A DNA stretch of 28,243 bases from a virus. This document shows, piece by piece, positions 7,895 to 13,736 of the stretch (the first letter of the stretch is position 1; each line of letters starts with the position of its first letter). The stretch spans positions 1 to 28,243 of IMG/VR virus record IMGVR_UViG_3300050139_000114, one strand, 5' to 3'. Position numbers and translations under genes: made by a program. The notes beneath the pieces are model-generated. The model saw only the letters and a list, made by a program, of their open reading frames with translations. It was not told where the DNA came from and did not search any database.

Positions 7895-8006
7895 CCGTCT
7901 GACCTCTTCACGGCAGCCAGCCCCCAGGACTGGCCACCGCGAGCAGGCCAACAGCCTACCCTACAGACGGCAGCCGGAGCCGAGAGCCGGACAAGGAGAA
8001 CAAGAC
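7895..8006 (+). promoter_or_regulatory. Intercistronic structured leader ahead of the third early gene
   Basis: CCGTCTG (7895-7901) and CAGACGG (7964-7970) form a 7-bp closing stem around smaller stems GCCAG/CTGGC and AGGC-CAACA-GCCT. A further CCGG-x9-CCGG element precedes the AAGGAG ribosome site and contains GAGCCGAGAG, which is also seen in the previous leader. It is similar in design to the leaders of the two genes before it. Confidence 0.5.
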
Positions 8007-8195
8007 ATGAACAGCACATTGAGGGTATTCGCGCGGGATCGGTTTACCTCTGAGGTTGCGAAAGCTTGGAAGGCCGACGGCGAAGGAAACACGGTAGAAA
8101 AGCGGAGACACCTAAAAGAGGCCGACGCTATCGCCTGTTACGTTTTAGGCGCTTACTCGCTCGCTGACTTTGCCTTTGTCACTGGGGCGGCATGA
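8007..8195 (+). CDS. Small early protein, unknown
   Basis: 62 residues, ATG 8007 after AAGGAG. It begins MNSTLRVFARDRFTSEVAKA and is largely helical, with a charged centre (EGNTVEKRRHLKEADAIAC) and a hydrophobic C-terminus. Its stop overlaps the ATG of the next gene (ATGA). No family is recognised. Confidence 0.65.
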   Translation: MNSTLRVFARDRFTSEVAKAWKADGEGNTVEKRRHLKEADAIACYVLGAYSLADFAFVTGAA

Positions 8196-8311
8196 ACGGC
8201 GCAACACTTGAAATCTTGCAGATTGAATGGGAGAGGGCATGGATGGGTGGAGACTTTGCCACGGTGACGCGCATTGACAACGCCCGCGCGATTATAGAAG
8301 GACTGCGCTAG
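8192..8311 (+). CDS. 39-residue early protein
   Basis: ATG 8192 overlaps the stop of the preceding gene in an ATGA junction, the usual joint in this operon. The product begins MNGATLEILQIEWERAWMGG and ends in AIIEGLR. It is probably a single helix pair. There is no SD of its own, so translation is likely by coupling. Function unknown. Confidence 0.5.
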   Translation: MNGATLEILQIEWERAWMGGDFATVTRIDNARAIIEGLR

Positions 8312-8347
8312 AGGGCCGCACGGCGGCTAGGCGCATGGGAGGTTATC

Positions 8348-8521
8348 ATGTCAGACAACAACATAAGGGAAATCATTGACGCACTGAACGACGGGCTTGA
8401 CCTCTGCATCGCTCTTGAAAAGGCCAACACAGAACATGTAGGAAGAATCAACGTAATCGAGGTAGAGGACGGCCTGCTGAACTCCAAGAACCTGCTGTAC
8501 GACTTGCTGAATGAGATATAG
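8348..8521 (+). CDS. 57-residue early protein
   Basis: ATG 8348 after GGGAGG. It starts MSDNNIREIIDALNDGLDLC and is acidic and strongly helical (LLNSKNLLYDLLNEI at the end), compatible with a small coiled-coil partner protein. No family is recognised. Confidence 0.6.
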   Translation: MSDNNIREIIDALNDGLDLCIALEKANTEHVGRINVIEVEDGLLNSKNLLYDLLNEI

Positions 8522-8531
8522 GAAGCCGAAG

Positions 8532-8612
8532 ATGAGACTATGGAGCGCACTACCCGCCCGAAGGCGGCGGGAGATCATCAACAAAATCCTTAAGGAGGTA
8601 TGCGATGAGTAA
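8532..8612 (+). CDS. 26-residue basic peptide ORF
   Basis: ATG 8532. The product begins MRLWSALPARRRREIINKIL, then KEVCDE. It has only a weak ribosome site (GGAAG). Its last codons contain the AAGGAGG of the next gene and its end overlaps the next start by 8 bases, so it may be a coupling peptide. It fits the tight packing, but it is too short for certainty. Confidence 0.35.
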   Translation: MRLWSALPARRRREIINKILKEVCDE

Positions 8613-8733
8613 ATCACGGAACCGCTGGACATTCTACGACAAAATCGAAAAGGCTCCACGCTTTGGACGTAGAGCCTTTCTTAGAACCGACCGCAAGCAG
8701 TATAACCTTGAGAGGTACGTATGGCAAGTATGA
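8605..8733 (+). CDS. 42-residue basic early protein
   Basis: ATG 8605 lies 6 bases after AAGGAGG. It begins MSKSRNRWTFYDKIEKAPRF and is rich in Arg and Lys with several aromatics, suggesting nucleic-acid contact, though no family is recognised. An inverted repeat inside the gene (AAAGGCTC 8649-8656 and GAGCCTTT 8672-8679, followed by CTT) could act as a weak attenuator. Confidence 0.55.
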   Translation: MSKSRNRWTFYDKIEKAPRFGRRAFLRTDRKQYNLERYVWQV

Positions 8734-8831
8734 CACTCCCGCCGGTTGTGTGCCCGTGGCAGGGGTACGAGGAATGCAAAAACTGCGGACTGTACGGAGC
8801 TTGTTTCCCCTTAGAGGTGAAGCATGACTGA
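8721..8831 (+). CDS. 36-residue four-cysteine mini-protein (possible zinc finger)
   Basis: ATG 8721 after GAGAGG. The product begins MASMTLPPVVCPWQGYEECK and has four cysteines, C11, C19, C22 and C28, in a C-x7-C-x2-C-x5-C pattern that could bind zinc. It overlaps both neighbours, like other genes here. A second candidate start (ATG 8730) lies three codons downstream. Function unknown. Confidence 0.5.
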   Translation: MASMTLPPVVCPWQGYEECKNCGLYGACFPLEVKHD

Positions 8832-8955
8832 CCGAGAGAACATTGAGTGGATTATCGACCGCATAGCCACAATGGTCAAACAGATGGAGGCGATGCAGGA
8901 AGTACTCTCAGCTATGACTAGCTGGATGGCCGCACAGCGTGAGGCGAAGCCATGA
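8824..8955 (+). CDS. 43-residue helical protein
   Basis: ATG 8824, with GAGGTG ahead of it; ends in an ATGA overlap with the next gene. It begins MTDRENIEWIIDRIATMVKQ and continues as one long Met-rich amphipathic helix (MEAMQEVLSAMTSWMAAQ). It is likely a small coiled-coil protein. No family is recognised. Confidence 0.55.
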   Translation: MTDRENIEWIIDRIATMVKQMEAMQEVLSAMTSWMAAQREAKP

Positions 8956-9137
8956 GCGAACGCCTTGAGCAGGTAATGGGCGTCGTCGCGCAATACGCCC
9001 CGCCCGAAGTCGTCCACGACCTTGAAAAGAGAATCAGAGACATCATGCAGACAGAAAAAGACGAAGCAACGCACTCTTTCCGTGAGGGCCTGTACGAATA
9101 CCTCTATAGCAACGGCTCACTGGCGAGGCCTTACTAA
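8952..9137 (+). CDS. 61-residue early protein
   Basis: ATG 8952 (ATGA overlap). It begins MSERLEQVMGVVAQYAPPEV and is charged and helical, with an aromatic C-terminus (EYLYSNGSLARPY). Its stop TAA shares a base with the next ATG. No family is recognised. Confidence 0.6.
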   Translation: MSERLEQVMGVVAQYAPPEVVHDLEKRIRDIMQTEKDEATHSFREGLYEYLYSNGSLARPY

Positions 9138-9454
9138 TGCAGGCGCGTAGTATCTGCGAGTTTGCTTGTGCAGTGCAAGCCAGTGACCAGTGCACACCCG
9201 ACTGGGTAGGGGAACACTGCAAGGACGCTGACCTCTACAACCGTGCAAGGACACGTGCAGGAGAGTTGCCCTTGCACGTTGGATGGGACAGGCTGTGTGT
9301 CGAGATTGAACACAGTAGGCACTTCCTCTTTGACGAGCTGCCTGATATTTGTAAAATGGGAATATGGAATGACAACGCCGCCGCTCTCGCGGATTACGCC
9401 AAGCGGATAAATGAGCCGGAACTGCCCGCGCAAGTGGCGCGGCTCTGGAACTAG
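9137..9454 (+). CDS. 105-residue early protein with paired cysteines
   Basis: ATG 9137, TAATG junction. It begins MQARSICEFACAVQASDQCT and carries six cysteines (C7, C11, C19, C28, C54, C72). The early ones give a C-x3-C-x7-C pattern that may bind metal. A histidine-aromatic segment (EIEHSRHFLFDELP) follows. No known family is recognised. Confidence 0.6.
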   Translation: MQARSICEFACAVQASDQCTPDWVGEHCKDADLYNRARTRAGELPLHVGWDRLCVEIEHSRHFLFDELPDICKMGIWNDNAAALADYAKRINEPELPAQVARLWN

Positions 9455-9465
9455 GGAGGCATGAG

Positions 9466-9570
9466 ATGGGGTGGATATGGAATGCCGCTATTTGGTTTGT
9501 GATTGGTGCTGCTGCTTATTTTGTGTTTGCCATTATTCGTGAGCTTTTCCGACGGGCAAAGGAAAACTAG
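9466..9570 (+). CDS. 34-residue single-pass membrane protein
   Basis: ATG 9466 after GGGAGG. Residues 4-24 (starting WNAAIWFVIGAAAYFVFAII) form one transmembrane helix, followed by a basic tail (RELFRRAKEN), so the C-terminus is probably cytoplasmic. It lies just ahead of another single-pass membrane protein. Together they might be lysis, superinfection-exclusion or membrane-anchoring factors; the sequence does not decide. Confidence 0.6.
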   Translation: MGWIWNAAIWFVIGAAAYFVFAIIRELFRRAKEN

Positions 9571-9579
9571 TGGGCAAAG

Positions 9580-9768
9580 ATGGAACAAGCCCCAGGTATT
9601 GATCTATTTTCAGTTTGCCTCGTTCTCTTCCTTCTCGTCATGGCTTTCTTGAACGGAGCCATCCTTATCCTGACCCTCGCCGAAAAGTGGAGGGCACGCC
9701 GCTGGAGGATTAAAAAGGCCAAAGAAGACGCGAAGCTCTTTCTACTAGCGGGCCACAGGGTAAAATAA
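9580..9768 (+). CDS. 62-residue single-pass membrane protein
   Basis: ATG 9580 with only a weak ribosome site (GGGCAAAG). Residues 9-34 form a strongly hydrophobic helix (LFSVCLVLFLLVMAFLNGAI), followed by a very basic tail (EKWRARRWRIKKAKEDAK), predicting a cytoplasmic C-terminus. It has one helix and no signal-peptidase site. It is the last gene before a 580-base non-coding stretch. A holin-like role is possible but unsupported by position: it is far from any clear endolysin. Confidence 0.6.
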   Translation: MEQAPGIDLFSVCLVLFLLVMAFLNGAILILTLAEKWRARRWRIKKAKEDAKLFLLAGHRVK

Positions 9769-10279
9769 AGCAGCAGGAAGGGAAAAAGGAAAGCACTCCC
9801 TTTCCCCCCCTTGACAATCCCCTCTATACCTACGAAAGGAAAAAGGGAAGAAAAGACCCTCTCTAAGAGAGAAGCTAAGAGAGAAGTTTTTTCTGTTGTC
9901 CTTTCTTTGTTCCCATTTTTGTAGACAGGGTATGAAAATGTCTTTACCTTGAAAACGCTCGGAAGAGCGAAACCCCTGATGGTTAGTAACTAAGAAACCT
10001 TTCCACTGGAATGTAGCACCGAAAAGACAAAGCCTTCTGTGGGCATATCAATCTACGTTGATATGTCATTTTAGGCACATCCTATGCCCGCCACTGATAT
10101 TTCGGAAAATTTGGTACGTTTCTATATCTTTGCCCATTTACCCCTCAAAATTAGCCCGCCCGACGGTCAGACGGGCATACCTTTGGCTCGGTTCACTTCC
10201 ACCGTCAAAATAGGACAAGGTAGTATAGGGTTTTCTCAGACCCTTCACTAAGGGTTCACGATTTCCTTACTATATGGGC
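9769..10279 (+). other. Non-coding region with multiple hairpins between the first and second early operons
   Basis: No gene of useful length is seen. Contents in order: a purine-rich stretch with GGGAAA/TTTCCC (9780-9785, 9801-9806); a tandem CTAAGAGAGAAG (9863-9886) running into six T (9887-9892), preceded by CTCTC-TAA-GAGAG, possibly a poor terminator; CGCTC-GGAA-GAGCG (9956-9969); the nested inverted repeat at 10041-10089; GCCCG/CGGGC near 10158-10180; and ACCCTT-CACT-AAGGGT just before P2. It is more AT-rich than the genes. It could end the first transcript and hold an untranslated RNA or an operator cluster. Confidence 0.5.
10041..10089. repeat. Nested inverted repeats
   Basis: Inner: CATATCAA-TCTACG-TTGATATG (10044-10065), 8 perfect pairs with a 6-base loop. 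Outer: GGGCATA (10041-10047) with TATGCCC (10083-10089), sharing the CATA. The two pairings exclude each other in part, so this is either a two-state RNA element or a dyad operator. Confidence 0.65.
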
Positions 10280-10307
10280 TTGCGGAAAACACGGAAGTAC
10301 GTATACT
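10280..10307 (+). promoter_or_regulatory. Promoter P2
   Basis: TTGCGG (10280-10285), 16-base spacer AAAACACGGAAGTACG, TATACT (10302-10307). The spacer is nearly the same as in P3, including ACGGAAGT-N-CG directly before the -10. ACG-N6-CGT in the spacer forms a partial dyad. It precedes the long operon that starts at 10350. Confidence 0.8.
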
Positions 10308-10349
10308 TGTATCATAGGGTTGTAGGTTTATTTGTTAAAGGAGGCAATC

Positions 10350-10517
10350 ATGCAAACAATCAGTCAGTACGCGATCCTCGTGAAAGACGACACGCTCCCA
10401 GACTTTGTAAAAATCTCACGCGAAGGCGAGCGCACGTTCCTTGTCAGCGGGCTGGCAACAGATATGGCGAGCCTTGAAAAGATGTTCGATGAAGCCGCGG
10501 GGGCGATGAAGAAATGA
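10350..10517 (+). CDS. 55-residue protein, first gene of the P2 operon
   Basis: ATG 10350 is chosen because AAAGGAGG lies 6 bases upstream; an earlier in-frame TTG has no site. It begins MQTISQYAILVKDDTLPDFV and has a small alpha/beta look (ERTFLVSGLATDMASLEKMF). It ends in an ATGA overlap with the next gene. No family is recognised. Confidence 0.65.
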   Translation: MQTISQYAILVKDDTLPDFVKISREGERTFLVSGLATDMASLEKMFDEAAGAMKK

Positions 10518-10759
10518 GCGAGGAAACAATCCGCACCATCACCATCAAGGCCGAGGGCGAGCTTGGCCTTACTCCCGCCGTTTCCTCCCTGCTTCAATCC
10601 TGCGTCAAGATGAACAGCGAGCATGGACGAGAAAAGGGAGACTTCTTTTTCCAGGATTTGCACGTCCAATATACTTACGCCGAGCATAAGGTGACCCACG
10701 TAAAACATGGTGGGGGACGCAAGAAGAAACTTAAGGAGGCAGATGATGACACCAATTGA
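10514..10759 (+). CDS. 81-residue protein, unknown
   Basis: ATG 10514 (ATGA overlap). It begins MSEETIRTITIKAEGELGLT. The C-terminus is basic then acidic (KHGGGRKKKLKEADDDTN). No family is recognised. The ribosome site of the next gene lies inside its 3' end. Confidence 0.65.
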   Translation: MSEETIRTITIKAEGELGLTPAVSSLLQSCVKMNSEHGREKGDFFFQDLHVQYTYAEHKVTHVKHGGGRKKKLKEADDDTN

Positions 10760-10928
10760 GACGAGAGTTTACCCGCACGACCCGCTTTTTGTAAAGATTG
10801 AAACCCTCCTGAACTTGGGCGACGAGAAGGGTGCGATGGCCCTCTGGAATGAGACACTCAATGAACAGTTCGAGAGCGGAATTGCCTATATGAAAGAGAA
10901 CATCGGCGAAGGGCATGTGGAGAACTAA
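10746..10928 (+). CDS. 60-residue acidic helical protein
   Basis: Two ATGs (10743 and 10746) follow AAGGAGG; 10746 gives the better spacing. It begins MTPIETRVYPHDPLFVKIET and is acidic and helical (EKGAMALWNETLNEQFESG). No family is recognised. Confidence 0.6.
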   Translation: MTPIETRVYPHDPLFVKIETLLNLGDEKGAMALWNETLNEQFESGIAYMKENIGEGHVEN

Positions 10929-10929
10929 A

Positions 10930-11145
10930 ATGGCCGCGATAATTAAGAAGGCACCCCTGCAAGTAGTACGGACAAAGGTTGGGTATACGCCAGTTCTGCG
11001 GGGAGACGATTTTGGCTCGCGCACTTTTGACGAGGACAATTCTCCTTACCTGTTCGAGACAAAAGAGGCGTGCGAGGCCGCGTATAGGGTCGGCGAAGAT
11101 GCCTGTATCGCCATTGCCACCGTCACATGGGAGGAACCGGCATGA
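10930..11145 (+). CDS. 71-residue protein related to the C-terminus of the KYQTRDG family
   Basis: ATG 10930 after GGAG. It begins MAAIIKKAPLQVVRTKVGYT. The last part, ETKEACEAAYRVGEDACIAI then ATVTWEE, resembles the ending of the next gene (SKEVAKRTIGDKTRGLVAHV then TWED). It may be a shortened or diverged member of the family described at 11142. It ends in an ATGA overlap. Confidence 0.6.
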   Translation: MAAIIKKAPLQVVRTKVGYTPVLRGDDFGSRTFDEDNSPYLFETKEACEAAYRVGEDACIAIATVTWEEPA

Positions 11146-11477
11146 TAGAAATGGGCAAGCAGTACCAAACCCGCGATGGGCGGGTGGTAAGGATTCTGGC
11201 AACAGACAGGAAGAGCGCGGCTTTCGGAAGAACAGTAACGGGGCTTGTCGAGAGCCTCAATGGGAAGGAAGAAGACCCTCACTGTTGGTTCCCCGATGGA
11301 AGACATGAAGCCGAAACGTGGTCGTGCTATGACCTCATTCCTATCCCCACGAAGCATGAGGGGTGGATTGTTCTCGACACGACCGATTACGCCCTGTATT
11401 CGTCTAAAGAAGTGGCGAAGCGAACCATAGGGGACAAAACTCGCGGCCTTGTCGCTCACGTCACTTGGGAGGACTAA
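11142..11477 (+). CDS. KYQTRDG-family small phage protein, copy 1
   Basis: 111 residues, ATG 11142 overlapping the previous stop. Two parts: an N-terminal strand block MIEMGKQYQTRDGRVVRILA, a linker with a conserved DLIP/DLVP motif, then a GWIV beta strand and a C-terminal TWED. Two paralogues occur at 13404 and 15283. Phages often carry small proteins of this YQTRDG type, but I know of no defined function. The N-terminal half reads like a small beta-barrel that might bind nucleic acid or a protein; that is inference. Confidence 0.7.
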   Translation: MIEMGKQYQTRDGRVVRILATDRKSAAFGRTVTGLVESLNGKEEDPHCWFPDGRHEAETWSCYDLIPIPTKHEGWIVLDTTDYALYSSKEVAKRTIGDKTRGLVAHVTWED

Positions 11478-12532
11478 TGGCATTTGACAAAAAGCGCCTG
11501 CGCGGCCCCCAGTTCCGCGCCGTGGAAGCCCTTGAGAAACTGGGGAGTAGTTTGGAACACGCGCAGCAGGGAATGGGAGGATACGTTCTTGTCAGCAAGC
11601 CATTTCACCAAGACCGTACCCCTTCCGTTGAAGTTTTTCCTGACGGCGGATATAGAGACTTTGCCAATGACACTGCCGGCTGGAAAGAACTTGGCCTGAA
11701 ATCCTACGGAACCTATCTTGACTTGGAAGAGGCCGCCGAAGGGAGATTTCAGAAGGTCTGGAATGAACTTGAACCCTTAAGCGCAGAAGGGAGAGCATAC
11801 CTGGAAGGCCGCAAGATTTCAACCGAGGGGTTAAAGTCGGACGGCCCCGCCGCGTGTTTTCCCCTCTGGCACGGCGGCACGATGGTGGGGATACAGCGCC
11901 GCTTCATTGATGGCAGAACGCCAAAGAACAGGTGCTTCGCGGGGAGTGATGCAAGTGGTCTGTTCTACCCTAACCCGCAGCAGACCGGAAAATGGAATAA
12001 CAACATTCTCTTCATCTGTGAGGGTGCAACCGATTCCTACACGATGGCACCCTATGGCAATGTGGCGGGGGTATTGTCTGCATCAACGCTGTCGGGGCTG
12101 CAAGAAGTAATTCCGTCCTCACCCCTCAAGATTGTCCTTTGCTTTGACTCTGACTCGGCGGGAAAAGAGGCCGAGCGCAAGGTTCTGGCGATGTTCCCCG
12201 ACCAAGAGTTTCACCGCCTGCAACTCTATGGCAAGTACAAGGATGTGAATGAACTTGTCTGTTCTGGCGAGGGGTTGGGGAGCAATCCTATTGAGCGCGA
12301 TGTTACCCCCGACCTTGAGTTTATCGAGGGGCCTCGCACCGCCGCACCCTTTGGCCCTTCAAGCCTCTGGCTGGGGTTCTGGCCGCCGGACGTTCCGAAG
12401 GGAGCGCCGACCAGTTTTTCCCCGCGAGATGGGTACAGTTGGTACGTCTTTCCTCCCGACATTGACCCGCTGAAAGCGCGGGAGTGGTGCTGGACGAAGC
12501 ACGTGTCCGGCTATGTGTGCAAGGAGGTATGA
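11477..12532 (+). CDS. TOPRIM DNA primase with degenerate zinc-finger domain
   Basis: 351 residues, ATG 11477 (TAATG junction, SD GGGAGG). Residues 35-68 have the outline of a CHC2 primase zinc domain (KPFHQDRTPSVEVFPDGGYR, keeping H and TPS), but the zinc cysteines are missing. Residues 100-175 match the DnaG N-terminal catalytic part (LEGRKIS, FPLWHGGTMVGIQRRF, KNRCF). TOPRIM follows with E182-G183 (FICEGATD), D224-x-D226 (CFDSDSAGKEA) and KDVNEL (255-260). The C-terminus (about 265-351) is unassigned. It would make RNA primers for replication, probably with the helicase at 17612. Confidence 0.85.
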   Translation: MAFDKKRLRGPQFRAVEALEKLGSSLEHAQQGMGGYVLVSKPFHQDRTPSVEVFPDGGYRDFANDTAGWKELGLKSYGTYLDLEEAAEGRFQKVWNELEPLSAEGRAYLEGRKISTEGLKSDGPAACFPLWHGGTMVGIQRRFIDGRTPKNRCFAGSDASGLFYPNPQQTGKWNNNILFICEGATDSYTMAPYGNVAGVLSASTLSGLQEVIPSSPLKIVLCFDSDSAGKEAERKVLAMFPDQEFHRLQLYGKYKDVNELVCSGEGLGSNPIERDVTPDLEFIEGPRTAAPFGPSSLWLGFWPPDVPKGAPTSFSPRDGYSWYVFPPDIDPLKAREWCWTKHVSGYVCKEV

Positions 12533-12735
12533 TGCTGGTGGCCATCGTAGTGTTCAAGACAGAAAGCGGCGTGATTGGCGGTGACTTCGCCTATGAGGGC
12601 ATTCGTTCATGGAAAACGCAGGGAGGGTTCTTAGTTCTCGCTCGCAGTCGCCATGAGCACATCATTGTCCCTGCGGACGCTTTTACGTCTGCCGAGATAA
12701 GGGTTGATAGGGACTATGAGGAGGCCGACAAATGA
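12532..12735 (+). CDS. 67-residue beta-rich protein, unknown
   Basis: AAGGAGGT is followed by ATGATG; the second ATG (12532) has the better spacing and overlaps the primase stop. It begins MLVAIVVFKTESGVIGGDFA, looks mostly beta-stranded, and ends in a charged EIRVDRDYEEADK. No family is recognised. Confidence 0.6.
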   Translation: MLVAIVVFKTESGVIGGDFAYEGIRSWKTQGGFLVLARSRHEHIIVPADAFTSAEIRVDRDYEEADK

Positions 12736-13109
12736 ACAGCCTTGAAAAGTTGGTTCTCCCCTTTGACGCTTGTATGCGATTGACGAAGCGGGAAATTATT
12801 ATTCTGGACTGTGTTTTCTGTTGGGTAATGGATAACGATGACCAGCAAGTCAAACTCATTGAGGCAAGCCGCATGATGGACATCAACGATCTTAAGGGCG
12901 AGGTTGTGTTTTTGTCTCACGCGCCCACCCTTTCGGAGTTGATGGATAAGGTAGTTACGGAATATCCAGCCTGCGCTTTTGAGATGTTGTGGTCAGACGA
13001 TGAATGGGAAATTGACCTTGCCAATGATTTGCCGCAAATATGCCAAGGAGACAATGGCCCGAGCCACCTTCTAACCCTCTTCAACGTGCTTATGGAGGTG
13101 ACGCCATAA
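12732..13109 (+). CDS. 125-residue acidic protein, unknown
   Basis: ATG 12732 overlaps the previous stop by 4 bases. It begins MNSLEKLVLPFDACMRLTKR. Acidic and aromatic residues are common (EMLWSDDEWEIDLANDLPQI near residues 83-102). No family is recognised. The GGAGG for the next gene lies in its last codons. Confidence 0.65.
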   Translation: MNSLEKLVLPFDACMRLTKREIIILDCVFCWVMDNDDQQVKLIEASRMMDINDLKGEVVFLSHAPTLSELMDKVVTEYPACAFEMLWSDDEWEIDLANDLPQICQGDNGPSHLLTLFNVLMEVTP

Positions 13110-13396
13110 CCCGCGAAGACATCATACACGATTACCAGCTCGAAGACTTCGAGGCCGCCCGCCTTCGCCTGAACGAGCTGCGCGAGACGGGAGTATTAGA
13201 AAGCGACATGGGGTATGAGGCTTTGGAGCACTTCCAAGCCCATACAGACTTTTTAGAAACGATCTTGCAGGAGGCACGGTTGAAAAGGGCAGAGTTGGAC
13301 GGGCTTATCTCCACGCTGGACGCCATGAGCAAGGCGGCGCACAACCAAATTAAGTATTCGTCGATAACTTTGAGCCAACTTCAGAAGAGGCAATAG
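13106..13396 (+). CDS. 96-residue coiled-coil protein with an apparent ATA start
   Basis: The frame has no ATG, GTG or TTG near the junction. ATA at 13106 lies 7 bases after GGAGG and overlaps the preceding stop as ATAA, the same geometry as the ATGA joints elsewhere in this operon. An upstream in-frame ATG (13040) has no ribosome site and would overlap the previous gene by 70 bases. The product continues TREDIIHDYQLEDFEAARLR and is strongly helical and heptad-like (ETILQEARLKRAELDGLIST). It may be a small structural or regulatory coiled coil. No family is recognised. Confidence 0.6.
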   Translation: MTREDIIHDYQLEDFEAARLRLNELRETGVLESDMGYEALEHFQAHTDFLETILQEARLKRAELDGLISTLDAMSKAAHNQIKYSSITLSQLQKRQ

Positions 13397-13403
13397 GGGG
13401 TAA

Positions 13404-13736
13404 ATGATGATAGAGATGGGAAAAAAGTATCAAACCCGCGATGGGCGGGCCGTAAGGCTTTTGTGTGTAGACGGGCCAGGAGAAGACTCCGTTATCGGCA
13501 TTGTTGAAGGCGAAGATAGGCCAGACGTGTGGACTTTATCGGGTTCTTGGTATGATGGCGATCGGACGGGTTCTTGGGATCTTGTTCCCGTCAAGGAACT
13601 CTACGAGGGCTGGGTTATTATTCAGGATTGGGTGGCCCTCCCCGTAGTGCAGAGTTGCAAGAAAAATGCAGAGGAATATATCCGTCAAGCCCACCTAATA
13701 AACGCATTCCCTGCCTTAATCAAATGGGAGGCCTAA
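13404..13736 (+). CDS. KYQTRDG-family small phage protein, copy 2
   Basis: 110 residues from ATG 13404 (or 13407; both follow AGGGGG). It begins MMIEMGKKYQTRDGRAVRLL, nearly the same as copy 1 at 11142, then diverges through the centre and regains the DLVP and GWVI blocks and a terminal KWEA. The Trp-rich middle (DVWTLSGSWYDGDRTGSWD) differs from copy 1. Its stop TAA shares its last base with the next ATG. Confidence 0.7.
   Translation: MMIEMGKKYQTRDGRAVRLLCVDGPGEDSVIGIVEGEDRPDVWTLSGSWYDGDRTGSWDLVPVKELYEGWVIIQDWVALPVVQSCKKNAEEYIRQAHLINAFPALIKWEA

Noticed and set aside
9801-9830. Sigma70 promoter from the TTGACA at 9811
   Set aside because: No acceptable -10 lies 15-19 bases downstream; the nearby TATACC is only 8 bases away.
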